This document shows, one piece after another, positions 47,196 to 59,129 of a DNA stretch of 64,000 nucleotides; the first letter of the stretch is position 1; each line of letters opens with the position of its first letter. The position numbers and the translations under genes were made by a program. The notes below the pieces were generated by a model, which saw nothing but the letters and a program-made list of their open reading frames with translations, made no database searches and had not been told where the DNA came from. Source of the stretch: Cryptomeria japonica (lineage: Eukaryota; Streptophyta; Pinopsida; Cupressales; Cupressaceae); contig NC_081405.1 in NCBI RefSeq assembly GCF_030272615.1, positions 570,087,095 through 570,151,094 on the forward strand, read 5' to 3'.

Positions 47196-50100
47196 ATGGA
47201 GGATTCCAAATTCAAGGTCGAAAAGTTTAATGGCTAGAACTATCAGTTATGGAAAATGCAGATGGAGGATTACCTGTATCAAAAGGATTTGTGGCAGCCA
47301 TTGGAAGGAAAGGTAAAGAAAGCGACCACAATGTTAGATGAAGAGTGGGACATTTTAGATAGAAAGGCACTAGGATCCATTCGATTGTGCCTTGCACCGT
47401 CTATAGAATTCGATATAACAGAAGCAAAAACAACTGTAGATTTGATGGTGACATTGGCAAAGTTGTATGAGAAACCCTCGGCTTCGAATAAGGTATTTCT
47501 TATGAAGCGTTTGTTTAATTTGAAAATGAGTGAGGGAGGATCTGTAGCAAAGCACTTAAATGAATTTAATATAATTACCAGTCAACTGTCTTCAGTAAAA
47601 ATTACCTTTACAGAAGAGGTTAGGGCTCTCTTGATTTTATGTTCCTTGCCAGAAAGCTGGAATAGCTTGGTTATGGCTATAAGTAACTCTGTCTCTGGTA
47701 AAAATACTTTGGTATTTGATGATATTGTTGGTGTTATCCTAAGCGAGTAAATGCGAAGGAAAAACATAGGTGAGACTCCAACATCATTGGGTAGTGTTTT
47801 GAATGTGGAGAACAGAGGAAGATCAAAGGAAAGAGGAAAAGGCTCTGGGAATGAGAAGTCACGAGGGAAGTCAAAGAAAGGACGCTCTCAATCTAGAGGA
47901 AAGAAAGATTGCTGGTACTGTGGAAAGCCTAGTCATCTAAAGAGAGACTGTTGGTCTTGGAAAGACAAAGAAGGAGACAAAAATGAAAATGACAGTAAGG
48001 AAGCTAATATTGCAAGTAATACTTTACAAGATGCTTTAATCTTATGTTTGGATAATGTTAATGATTCTTGGGTAATAGATTATGGGGCTTCATTTCATGC
48101 TACACCCCATAGAAAATATTTTCTAGATTATGTTCAAGGTGATTTTGGACAGGTATATTTGGGTGATGATGAGCCCTATCAAATTGTTGGAAAAGGAAAG
48201 ATAAAGATCAAGTTGCAGAATGGAAATGATTGGTTTCTGCAGGAGCTAAGACATGTTCCAAATTTAAGAAGAAATTAAATTTCTATAGGGCAACTAGGTA
48301 GTGAAGGTTGCATAGTTACCTTCTCAGACAGTATGTGGAAGGTCACTAAAGGATCATTAGTAGTAGCTAAAGGTGTGAAGGTAGGCACATTATATCTATG
48401 TACTGGTAGCACTTACTCTACCCTAGCTGCTATAGATAAAGTTACTATAGGGACAACAACAATAGATGTTGCAAGAACAGATTCGATAATGTGGCACTAT
48501 AGGCTTGGGCACATGAGTGAGAAAGGGATGAAAAACCTTCACTCCAAAAATCTATTGCCAGGACTAAAGAAGGTTGATTTAGAGTTCTGTGAAAACTGTG
48601 TTTATGGTAAATAGAAAAGAGTTAGATTTCTCAAGGTTGGGAAAGAGAAGAAGAGTGAGAAGTTAGAGCTTGTGCATTCAGATGTATGGGGAACGGCTCA
48701 GGTATCATCTCTTGGTGGCTCTTGTTATTATGTTATTTTTATTGATGACTCAACTAGAAAAACATGGGTATATTTCCTAAAACAAAAATAAGATATTTTT
48801 TAAACTTTTAAGAAATGGAAAGCTTTGGTTGAGAATGAAACAAGAAAAAAGTTGAAGTGTCTCAGATCCGATAATGGAGGTGAGTATTGCAGCAAAGAAT
48901 TTGAAGATTACTGCTCCTTAAATGGGATTCAAAAGAAGAAGACAGTTCCAGAAACTCCACAGGAAAATGGTGTGTCAGAGAGAATGAATAGGACTATCAT
49001 GAAACGTGCAAGGAGCATGAGATTGCATGCTGGATTGCCCTTACATTTTTGGGCAGATGTTGTACATATTGCTGTCTATTTGATAAATAGAGGACCTTCA
49101 ACCCCTTTGGAAGGTGGTATTCCAGAGGAGGCATGGATTGGTAAAAAGGTAAATTATTTTTTTCTGAAAACCTTTGGTTGTGAAGCTTTTGTCCATATTG
49201 ATAAAGAAAACAAAACCAAGCTTGATGCTAAATCTCAGAATTGTACCTTCATTGGATATGGGATAGATGAATATGGCTATCGGTTATGGAATTTTGAAAA
49301 TAAGAAAATAATTAGAAGTAGAGATGTTATATTCAATGAGAAGGTTATGTATAAAGAACAGATGTAGGAAAAGAAGCATGAATGGGACAAACAAGAATAT
49401 GTGGTGTTGGATGAGATTCTTGAAAATGAAATGCCACAGGTACCTGATGCTCAGCAACAACAGATTGTCCCACAAACTCCTACAAGTGTTAGATGTTCTA
49501 CAAGGTCAAGTAGACCCCCTGAAAGATTTTATCCTTCTTTGTATTCTATTTTATTAACTGATTCTGGTGAACTCGAAGAATATGAAGAAGCAATGTAGGT
49601 GGATGCCAAACAACAGTGGGAGCTAGGCATGAAAGAGGAGATGGACTCCTTGATGAAAAATAAGACTTGGGACTTAGTCCCTTTACCTGCAAAAAAAAGA
49701 GCTTTGCCTAACAAATGGGTTTATAGGCTGAAGGAGGAGGAAGGAGGTCAGAAAAGATATAAGGCTAGACTTGTGGTAAAAGGTTTTGCACAGAAAAAGG
49801 GTATAGATTATGATGAAATATTTTCTCCAGTTGTAAAAATGACTTCAATTAGAACTGTACTTAGTCTTGTGGCTGTAGATGATTTACATCTTGAACAATT
49901 AGATGTCAAAACAACTTTTCTCCATGGAGATTTGGAGGAGGAAATTTACATGTTGCAACCACAGGGATATGAGGTCAAAGGTAAGGAGAACTTGGTGTGC
50001 CGGTTGAAGAAAAGTCTGTATGGCCTAAAGCAAGCACCCCGACAATGGTATTTAAAATTTGATAGTTTCATGGCTGAACACGGTTATCATAGATGTCATT

Positions 50101-51076
50101 CTGATCATTGTGTATATTTTAAGAGATAGGATAATGGCAGTTATATTATCCTGTTGCTTTATGTTGATGACATGCTTGTTGCTGGGTCTAACATGCAACA
50201 TATAAATGATCTTAAACAGAAATTAGCCTGGTCATTTGCTATGAAGGATTTGGGTGCAGCTAAGAAAATTCTCGGTATGAAGATTACACAGGACAGGAAA
50301 AATAGAACCTTGAATTTGTCCCAAAGTGAGTATATAAAGAAGGTGTTGAAAAGATTTAACATGCAGGATGCAAAAGCAGTTAGTACACCTTTGGCTAGTC
50401 ATTTCAAATTGACTAAGGAGATGTTTCCAAAGGCACAAGAAGAGGTTAATAAAATGTCTAACATCCCGTATTCATCAGCTATTGGGAGTCTGATTTATGC
50501 AATGGTATGCACAAGGCTAGATATTGCACATGCAGTGGGAGTTGTGAGCAGGTTTATGAGTAATCCAGGTATGGAACATTGGAATGCTGTGAAATGGATC
50601 CTTCGATATTTGAAAGGAACCACTACGAAGGCATTATGTTTCAAAGGATCTAATGCTTCTCTGAGTGGATTTGTTGACTCTGATCTGGTAGGTGATATTA
50701 ATTCACAGAGGAGTACTACAAGGTATGTTTTACTATAGGGGGAACTACAGTGAATTGGATTTCTAGGCTGCAAAAGGTTGTTGCACTTTCAACCACTAAA
50801 GCTGAGTATGTTGCTGCTATAGAAGCCAGCAAGGAGATGATTTGGTTACAATGTTTTCTGGAGGAATTAGGTCAGACACAGGAGGATTGTCCATTATATA
50901 CTAATAGCCAGAGTGCCATTCATCTTGTGAAGAAATTTTCTTTTCATTCAAAGACAAAGCACATTCAGCTCAGGTACCACTTCATCTGGACTATTTTAGA
51001 GGAGGGTCAGTTACGGCTTGAGAAGATTCACACAAGTGAGAATCCTGTCGATATGTTCACAAAGGCAGTTCCATAG
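47196..51076 (+). pseudogene. copia gag-pol polyprotein, broken
   Basis: Gag starts MEDSKFKVEKFNG with a TAG at 47232. The CCHC knuckle CWYCGKPSHLKRDC is near 47909-47950. The protease site reads VIDYGASFHATP, with Tyr where DSG is usual. The integrase zinc region HYRLGHMSEKGMK ... CENCVYG is near 48490-48610, with catalytic-region motifs HSDVWG, SDNGGEY and ENGVSERMNR. Reverse transcriptase shows QLDVKTTFLHGDLEEEIYM, SLYGLKQAPRQWY and YVDD (50160-50171). RNase H includes DSDLVGD and STTKAEYVA. Stops lie at 47748, 48276, 48612, 48789, 49365, 49596 and 50127, and a one-base loss is near 50730. All other parts stay in one frame. Confidence 0.92.
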
Positions 51077-51218
51077 GAGAAGCTGATTTCTTCATCAGTT
51101 TTTGTTGGTCTTCTTGATTGATAATTGTGGAATTTATACCAGTCGAGTCCTAGTGTTTTATCCAGCAGATGTTGCATGTACAGTGGTGTTGTGTAGTATC
51201 AGTCTCCAAGTAGGAGAT

Positions 51219-51391
51219 TGTTGAAATATGGTGTTGTGTAGTACTGTGTATGGTGGACGTAACCCATTCTGAGTGAACCACGTTAAATCTCTATGTTATC
51301 TATGTCCTATTTTATTTCTTTATCTTTTGTATTTAAATCTGCATATAATTGTTAGTTCATATTTGCTTCGGATCTGCTTGAAACCCTAACA
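51219..51391 (+). repeat. 3' LTR of the copia element (shortened)
   Basis: Starts TGTTGAAATATGG after a purine tract and ends AAACCCTAACA; 173 bp against 364 bp in the 5' LTR. Confidence 0.85.
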
Positions 51392-51396
51392 GAAGA

Positions 51397-54300
51397 ATAT
51401 TCTAGGGTTAGAAAGGGAAATGAATATCAGTCTTGATTTGGTTTCTCTAGATACAGAGCAATTATTTTATGTGTTTTTTTTTTCTAGATGAAACTGGCTG
51501 CCCTACTATTAAACAGTCACACCACACCTATCATGGTGCAATTAAAGGGTCGCTGCTTTCACATGAGATGCCGAGCCTGGGTATCAGTGTTATAATTGTT
51601 CCATCTAATTATGTGAGAGTATTTATAATACTAATTTGAATAGATAAATCTCGAATAGAAGCATGTCTGTTGACACTACATAGAGACAGTTACTGTTCCG
51701 TTAGCATACCTTGCTGAAAGCTCAAATATTTTAGAGAAAAAGGAGAGCTAAAGGAAGGACATATATCAAAAACTATAGCTGGAGATTTATAGTACAAAAA
51801 AAAAGTGAGTGGGCATATTTGCAATCTTTAAAAATAGGATCAGGAGGCTCCAGCCAACCCAATTTATTCAATAAAATAAATTCATATTGTCATTGCACAT
51901 AGCACTAGCTATAGCCCAAAGACATATCCAACCTATAGTTAAACTAAATTCAAGTGCAAGCCACTCCATTTCCCATTGATTTGATTTTCATCTTGTAGCA
52001 CCCTCTTTGAGCTACTGCTAAAACATCCATTCCAATGCAATTCTAAAGAAAATGACAACTATTATCATTATTATTATTTAATCACAACTTTATATTGTTT
52101 AAGGCATCTACATGATTGGGGACACTAATTTTATAATATAAAACTTATAATGTAAAATAATTATTTATTTTAGGGAATTTTGAATCTTACATTATTGTGG
52201 TAATTGTTTATATTCATCACGTCTTTCCTTAAACTTGGTTGAGCTGAGATCTTTACCTCGAGTTTCATGATATCTCTTTGATTTGTCTCTGTTTATTCCG
52301 CCAACAAAACTTTATTTAGTATATTTATTGATGCACTTACATTTGGCATTTCCTTGGGTTTAAAGATCTATTTCATTGTTTGTAGTTCCCCAGAGTAAAA
52401 GATATGGCAACTTGTGTTGTCATCTCGATTTAGTTGCCCCTTGGCTCAATTCTTGTAACCCTTTTGAGCTTGTTTTGATCTATTATCCTCAAGGTAAGAA
52501 GATGAGCCCCATGTGTAGTTTTCTTCATCATCCCCACACATGATTTGTTCTTGTTAATTTCATCTCATTTTTGTGCTTAATGAGATTGCGACACCTGCCA
52601 CAATTTTGTGTTATTTCATAATATTCTTTTATCTTTAGAGTCTTTTTTGTTATTTCATATTTAGTGAGAATGTGACGTGTCACAACCCTGTAGCTCACTT
52701 TCCCTATTTTAAAGTATATTTTACTAATCCGATCTCCCTTTTAATGACAGGGAGATTGTTCATTGCTCCCTTCCAACTCACCTGATAGGAGGTTTTAATC
52801 TCTTTTTTACTTTGTCTCCAGATAATTAAGGTGGGATTAGCGTCACACCTCAGTGCATATGTTTTATGAGATATTTTGGAACCCACTTACAAAGGCATAT
52901 TGTTTATTCACTCATAGGAAGAGTGACATAATAACATATGTCGTCTTTTTTTACATCATTTGTGGGGTATAATTGTTATCTTATAGGAACTGTGTCCAAG
53001 GCATACCCAACCGCAATGGCAGGCGTTTGAATAATGTCAAGTGAAGGATTGATTTGCGTAGTTTCTACCTCTGCATTATCATGACATCTTGATTCACAAA
53101 TCTTCTATTCTTCTTCTGCCATTTTCTTCTCAACCAATGCATTCCCTTGGTCATTAATGTATAAAATAAAATACAAATACTCTGTCAAATAAATAATTAA
53201 AAAGTTATTTTAATTATTATATATATAGAGAAACAAATATTTTTTGAGAGTCTACAATCAATCTATAAAAAGAGAGTTTCTTTTCCTTCATTCAGTTAAA
53301 TATTTTGAAAGTTTTTCTACTGATGAAAACATGACATCTATTAGTTATAAATAATATTATTTATTGTGGCTGATTCTTAAATGGCTCATTAAAAATTTGA
53401 GTTGTGGCGACTTTGTTGGACAAATTTATCTTTAAAACATATGGCTTTGAATACTTTACAATTGTACATGGAGGTGGAGGAATCATCATCTTCTCTACAG
53501 ATTCTCTTGTACAAATTTTAAACTTATTATTAGACTATAACTTACAACATTATAATAGGAAACTCTATCTACTTGTGGTGTTGAAATCTTGAAGTTTTTA
53601 AAATTAAAGAATTAAATATGGCTAATATGATTTACATATTACGATTTGTTAAATTAATTAAGTTTAGTTCTTTTTGTTGTTACATGTATCATATATATCT
53701 AATTTGCAAACAAATAAGAACAAGACATATGACAATTGCTTCTCAGGTAGATTTTTTTTCTCAACAGAAAGTGCGTAAAGCATGAAACAAAAGATTTTAT
53801 ATATCTTAAGCTTAGTCCCTACATAAATATGTATAGAAAACTACGCAAATGCTTCTTTTTTCTTTTTTCTACTCTGTAATTAAGTTTAACTGATTCTCTC
53901 TGAATCTGCTAGAATCTATTTTTTTTGTGTTTCACAAGATTTCTGTATGTTTTACACACTATCCACATCAATCAATAAAGTTTAATTAGTGCTAATGCTT
54001 TTATATATGATGTATTTTCTAATTTGATATTTATCATTAATTCTTGCTTTTTCTATTTGTTCTCTTGTTGTAAATATATACAAATTTATCATATACATAT
54101 ATGCATACATCCATCATACACACAAGAAATAGAAATACACATCACAGTCTCCCATACATAATATATACATCCATCATATTCCAGTTAGTAAGCACCAAAG
54201 TCTAGGAAAGTATTGTCCTGATGTCAAATAGTCTCCCTCACAAGTTTAAACCTACAGAAAAATCTCTTGTAGAGAATGGAGAATGTGTTCCGAGGTACAG

Positions 54301-54992
54301 TAAAAAAAATCTACGAATTAGGGACACTAACTATAAATCCCTAAGAAAAGATGCTCTAGAAGAGCTAAAAATTATGAAATGTAAAATCATACAACTTGAA
54401 GTCAATCCAATAGTGACCAGACAGAGAAATCCTATTTTCACTTTTTTTTTCACTATAGGCTAGGAAAGTGATAATTATTTCACATCTAGGAATCATGAAT
54501 AGAGTGCCTTCTTTTCTCGATTTGAAGTTACAGAGAAAAACAACAAATGTAAATATCTTATTTAAAGAAACACAATAGTCAACATAAGGGAAATAATCTG
54601 CCAACCACGATGATTCCAAGAATGGGCATGGTAACATCGACTAATAAAATCACAACTACAAATATTCCATTCAATTACTTTGACAATACAAATTTTGGAG
54701 CACTTACAAGTTAATCAATAGGAGTCTAATTGTCTTCTAAAAATCCACAACTATAAGAATTTGGTCAATAATATCTGAGTGTCATCTATATAGAGATGGA
54801 GCCAGGGGAGGGGCCATCAATAAAGAGAGATAGATAGAGTGCCCCAGATAGAATAGTCGAGGGGAGTAATGGGTACACGAGCCATCTTTGTCAAGAACTT
54901 CCATTCTAAATTTATACATACTGTATAATGCCTAAACATGTTTCAAGTTTCCAAAACCACAAATATCAATCTTGCAATCAGCAGTAACAATG
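51397..54992. other. Gene-free stretch within the 11.3-kb insertion
   Basis: No gene or element recognised. Short frames (53404-53592, 54221-54463) have no known motif and AT-rich codon use. Confidence 0.5.
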
Positions 54993-55002
54993 CCTAGAAT
55001 TA
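54993..55002. repeat. Target-site duplication, left copy (truncated LINE)
   Basis: CCTAGAATTA, identical to 55288-55297. Confidence 0.7.
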
Positions 55003-55287
55003 ACTAAAGAAAGAGCAGCAATAAGGGTACCTCCAAATTCATTATGGAGGAGCTGGAGGAAATCAACAAGATTTCCATCTAGAAGAACAAGGAGTTGGTG
55101 CACTCTCTTAATTGAGTTATTTTATTTTGTTTTGTCTTGTTGTCTGTGCCTCTTTTGCTTTCGTGACTATTCTGGGGTGCTCCCCTATTTTGTTGTTGGT
55201 TTATGTCTGTTTGGCTGATGGTCAGCTTTTGTAAAACTTTTGGTTTCGGGTCCATGTAAAACCCATTTATCTCTATCAAAAATAATT
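55003..55287 (+). mobile_element. 5'-truncated LINE-B 3' end
   Basis: 285 bp between perfect 10-bp repeats. Its 3' end, TTTCGGGTCCATGTAAAACC followed by CATTTATCTCTATCAAAA, resembles the LINE-B1 end (TTTCGGGTCCCTTAAAACCT). It probably holds the last codons of ORF3 and the 3' UTR only. Confidence 0.7.
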
Positions 55288-55297
55288 CCTAGAATTA
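55288..55297. repeat. Target-site duplication, right copy (truncated LINE)
   Basis: CCTAGAATTA, partner of 54993-55002. Confidence 0.7.
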
Positions 55298-55631
55298 CAT
55301 AATATAATAATATCTTAAACAGTATAACTCTTAAAACAAATTCAACTCTTATTATCTTATTTTTAAGATTAATAATCTTCACAAAACAAGGGATCAAGAA
55401 CGCAACATTTAGAAGTAGTACTGCAAGGAATTAGACTTGCAGAAGGTCATTCTGGATCTCTAAACAATTGTTAAATTACCATAATTTTGTGAAGCTAATA
55501 TAACAATATTGATAGGAAGGGTAGATCTTTTTTCTTTTCTATGAACTACCTTCTTGATGCAAAGTACTTTGTGGCCTTTTTTTTATTAATATATATATAG
55601 AGAGAGAGAGAGGGGTTGGAGGTCCATGTGT

Positions 55632-55726
55632 AGATAGTAGAAGGATAATTTAGGATGTAGTTCAACTATTACTAAACTTGCTATCATTAATATTGAACTA
55701 CATCCTAAACTATCTTTCTACTATCT
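55632..55726. repeat. Long near-perfect inverted repeat (hairpin)
   Basis: Arms 55632-55665 and 55693-55726, 34 nt each, pair at 33 of 34 positions when one G-U wobble is counted; the loop is 27 nt. The left arm begins AGATAGTAGAAGGATAATTT. A TA/GA microsatellite precedes it. It could be a miniature inverted-repeat element or a small-RNA precursor. Confidence 0.8.
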
Positions 55727-57172
55727 TTTTTGAAGTTTATTAATGATATGAGACTCTTTCTTATCTTCTCCTTTGAAAACATCCTGTTTTGAAGTTTCTC
55801 ACTGACTTTTGTATAGGACTACTATTTTGATTGGTTCCTTTCTTGAAGTGGTTAGTTCTCTTTGCAATCTTCATCTAGGCTACTATTAGTATTAGGTATA
55901 GATTTTGAAACATTTTACAAATTGCTTTTTTCATCATAGTCTATGCCCTAAACAAAAATTTATTGACTAGATGACAATCATTTTCCATTTTACATGTTGT
56001 TTCATTCATTGATTTGAAGATGCACAATTGTAATTTTAACAGCAATTTACCACCTAGATGAAAATCATTTTTCATTTTTTATGTTGTTTCATTCTTTGAT
56101 TTGAACATGCCGGTTACATTTAGTACTTACAATTGTAATTGTACATAACATACCCTAAGTCTATAAGCCTTAATTCTATTTTATTTGCATCCAATCATGT
56201 GGTTTTAGTGGATGAGCACTCCAAATACTTCAATGACATGAGCTTCTCTTATTGCATTACACCTATAAACACTATTATTAGAGACAACAATTTGCCCACA
56301 ACTATGCTAACACTATGGAAGAAACATTTGGTTTCGTGCATCATTTGCTTTCCATTTTCTGCCACTATATTGTGCAATTTAGTTGTTATTCGTTTCAAAC
56401 CTTTGTTTGCAGTGGATAGCTGATTTATATTTTAACCAATTTTCATACTGTTAATTTTGTAGGTTTCTAAATGCATAGGTCCAACAAATAGGAAACCTAC
56501 AAAGAAGCTCAAAATAGTTAGGAAGCATTTTGTATATGTCAAGCTTTATATTGGGCATTGTTTTTAGTACAACAGATTTTACGCAGACAAAATGACATGG
56601 TTTTAACCATCGTTTAGACAAAAATAATTTTTAGAATGTAGCTACTTTGTGTTAATTTGTGTAGTGGTTGTTTTGTGAAAAAATTGAAATCTCAATTGAA
56701 AGAAAATTCAAACCAACATTTTTGTTGTGACACTTTCATTATTAGTAAAGAGTAGAAGAAGATTTGGATACTGCCAGGGCAGCAAATATTATGTATCATT
56801 AATTCATAGTTGTAGTATTTTTTAATTATATTATTCTGTATGTATTTTTTTTTTCAATAAAGTACAAATTCCTTTTCCTTTTGGTAGATTTGGGTAGATT
56901 AGGATAAAAATATGTGATTTGTAATTATATCAGTGTTGCATACTATCACCGAGTGACATACAAATTATAGAAAGATGTGGCAAGACAGTCTTTTTGGTAA
57001 TGCTAGCAAATTTAAAAAGTTGGATGCTTATTGAGAGTAAGTTTCATCCTATGTATGGTTCACATGCATGCTCTTCAAAGTTTTTTTGTCTGGGCATTCC
57101 ACATAAATATTTTCTACATACCCACATACCTATTGGTGTTACACATTGGACCTTGACATGTCCAATAGCTAG
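55727..57172. other. Gene-free stretch, right end of the insertion
   Basis: No gene recognised. A repeated phrase (ATGAAAATCATTTTYCATTT with TATGTTGTTTCATTC) occurs near 55975 and 56060. Confidence 0.5.
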
Positions 57173-57443
57173 TTAGTTTTATTTTAAAGAGGGCATTTAT
57201 ATGAAAAGAAAAATAATTTATCAACATTTATGCAAGAGTTTATGTAACTAATTTTAGAGTAAAATAATTTAGAAAATTATAAAAAATAATTTGTATTGAT
57301 CGTAATATTAAGAATAAAGTATAAATTTGAACACTTATAAAAGGGAGTTTGTCTAATTATAGGCAAAAAATAAAAATTATGGTTAACTTTTTCATTATTT
57401 ACAATTTTAAATTAGCTAGTTGTATATAATCTTTGATTTAAAT
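57173..57443. other. Distal 5' flank of RING copy 3, separated from its gene
   Basis: Colinear with 23020-23440: AAAAATAATTTATCAACATT, TATAAAAG-GAGTTTGTCTA and TTGTATATAATCTTTGATTT. No gene. Confidence 0.7.
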
Positions 57444-58906
57444 TGTAATACCCCTACCCTGTTCAGACCCGTTTTGACCTCATTGACCAAGGTTGAATTT
57501 TTTGTGGCTAACATGGATGGTTGATTTATTGTGATTGTGGTGTGTTATTCTGGTGTTATGCTTGGGAATGTGATTAGGTGCATATGATTATGCATTATTT
57601 TACATTGAGGAATAGATATTGAATTTACATTATTGCTTATTGATGAGTAGTTGTAAACTCTACTTCTGCATTTTACTTTATTAATGATTAAGTGTTGAGT
57701 TTATTTATGCGTTATTAATGATGGACTAACACATTTACTTTACATGTGAGTTGCTTTATGTATATGTTGGCGTGTTGTGTGAAAGTGTATGGGGTGCGAG
57801 GAGATGATTTTCCTTCACTCGCTTTGGTGAGACAGGGAACATCACGATTCTCCTTCACCGGTGTGTCTATTGTGTTTGTATATATATTCATACGTGGTTC
57901 GTTGATGCAGGAAATTGTAGGTACAAGTACCGTATAGGTACAAGGTATCGTCTCCACCTGGCTCCACAGGTCTGAGCATACCTAATTAACCTAATGAAAG
58001 TGGAGGAGATAGTTATAAGTTCCTAATGTCGTCCCTAGCCTTGCTCAATTGTGACCGTCGTCAGTCTTTTGTTTTCTCAGTTGGTTCACCAAGTAGGCCA
58101 CTTTTACAACATTGGTATGTGGGTCATGTTCTATTTTGGTTTCAGTTGACTATTGTGTGTTATGCATTTTTGTGTTTTTTATTATTCTCTTCTTGAGTAG
58201 TTAATGAGAATTTAATATGTGTCATGTTGATTAAAGGGAATTGAGAATAAATTATATTAGAATCATTTTTGTGGTTAATTAATTAATTGATTATTTTTAA
58301 TTGTCTAAGTTAGAGTGAATGTTGAATTATTAGTGAAAGTTAAATTATATTTGGCTTGAGTAATTGTTTAAAAAAAATAAAAATAAGAGCATTGTTTTTA
58401 TAAATTGATAAATAAAATTCTATTAAGCTAGCAAAATTAGGTTTATTACCATATGGTGGAATTAAATATGTGTTATGATTTTTGGAACAATTAGTATTAT
58501 TTTCCAAATTTTGGAGATTTCGAACCCTACAATGGATATTTGAAATTTTGATTGGGAAGGATTTGGTTGGAGAGATTTTGTGGGTAGGAGCTTGTTGGCT
58601 TCGAGCGGGAAGACTCTTGTTGCTAGTCGATTTTTGTGAGTTCTTTCAGAGTCTTCCTATCTGTGTTTCATTTTGAAAATCTTCAACTTGAAGGTGAGTT
58701 TATTTGATTTCTCTCTTGATTCTTTACGAAATTGTATAATTCTTGTTGCAAATGGATAGAAAATGGATTTAGAACCTTACTCCCACTTGAATTTTGGATT
58801 TTAGTTTAGGTATGAATTTCTATGTTTCAACATTTTTTGAAAATGAGAGTTGCTTTGGGGAAATGTTGTGCCAATTTTTATATATGCCTAGAAAGTGAAT
58901 TTTATT
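57444..58906 (+). repeat. Left part of an LTR-type sequence
   Basis: The RING flank stops at 57443 and TGTAATACCCCTACCCTG begins, a typical plant gypsy LTR start. The sequence then includes TACCGTATAGGTACAAGG and CTCCACCTGGCTCCACAGGT, a style I associate with long gypsy LTRs (from memory, not checked). It has no long ORF. It is interrupted by LINE-B1 and continues at 62379. Confidence 0.45.
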
Positions 58907-58922
58907 TCAAAAGTGTAATGTT
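58907..58922. repeat. Target-site duplication, left copy (LINE-B1)
   Basis: TCAAAAGTGTAATGTT, identical to 62363-62378. Confidence 0.93.
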
Positions 58923-59129
58923 TTTGATTAAGTAAAAATAGGTTTTAAGGGACCCGAAACCCGATTACAATCAAAAGATATTCAAGAAGGAAACAAAATA
59001 AGACAGCTACAAAAGACCAGCAAAAAAAAACTAGCAGCAGAGAAAAGGACAGCAAGAGGCCAGCAAGAAATTGACCCCAAGTCCAGCATTACAAGAAAAT
59101 TAAAAACTCTTCATAGTTTCCTCAGCATT

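Larger units (their letters stand above)
46772..51391 (+). mobile_element. Ty1-copia retrotransposon, Tnt1-like, decayed
   Basis: A 4620-bp element. 5' LTR 46772-47135, primer site, one long gag-pol frame, purine tract (CAAGTAGGAGAT) and 3' LTR 51219-51391. Gag, protease, integrase, reverse transcriptase and RNase H follow in copia order. The LTRs differ in length (364 and 173 bp): the 5' LTR holds about 190 bp between TGTTGAAATGTGG and TGTATGGTGG that the 3' LTR lacks. About nine stops and one frameshift inactivate it. Confidence 0.92.
45866..57172. mobile_element. 11.3-kb insertion in the 5' flank of RING copy 3
   Basis: The flank of copy 2 at about 23008-23030 is continuous, but in copy 3 its halves lie at about 45855-45865 and 57173 onward. 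TTAG is found at both junctions (just before TCAATAGGC, and just after AATAGCTAG) and appears once in the empty site, so it may be a 4-bp target duplication. The insertion contains a nested copia element and a truncated LINE. I could not identify the class of the host insertion: no clear terminal inverted repeats, and no transposase. Several successive events are possible. Confidence 0.55.

Noticed and set aside
45866-57172. Helitron, because the right end reads CTAG before T
   Set aside because: The left end does not follow an A with TC, there is no clear 3' hairpin or Rep/helicase, and a 4-bp duplication is not expected for Helitrons.
57700-57960. Short frames on both strands near 57.7-57.9 kb as genes
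   Set aside because: They lie in LTR-type sequence and carry no motif; the overlapping frames on both strands indicate low stop density only.
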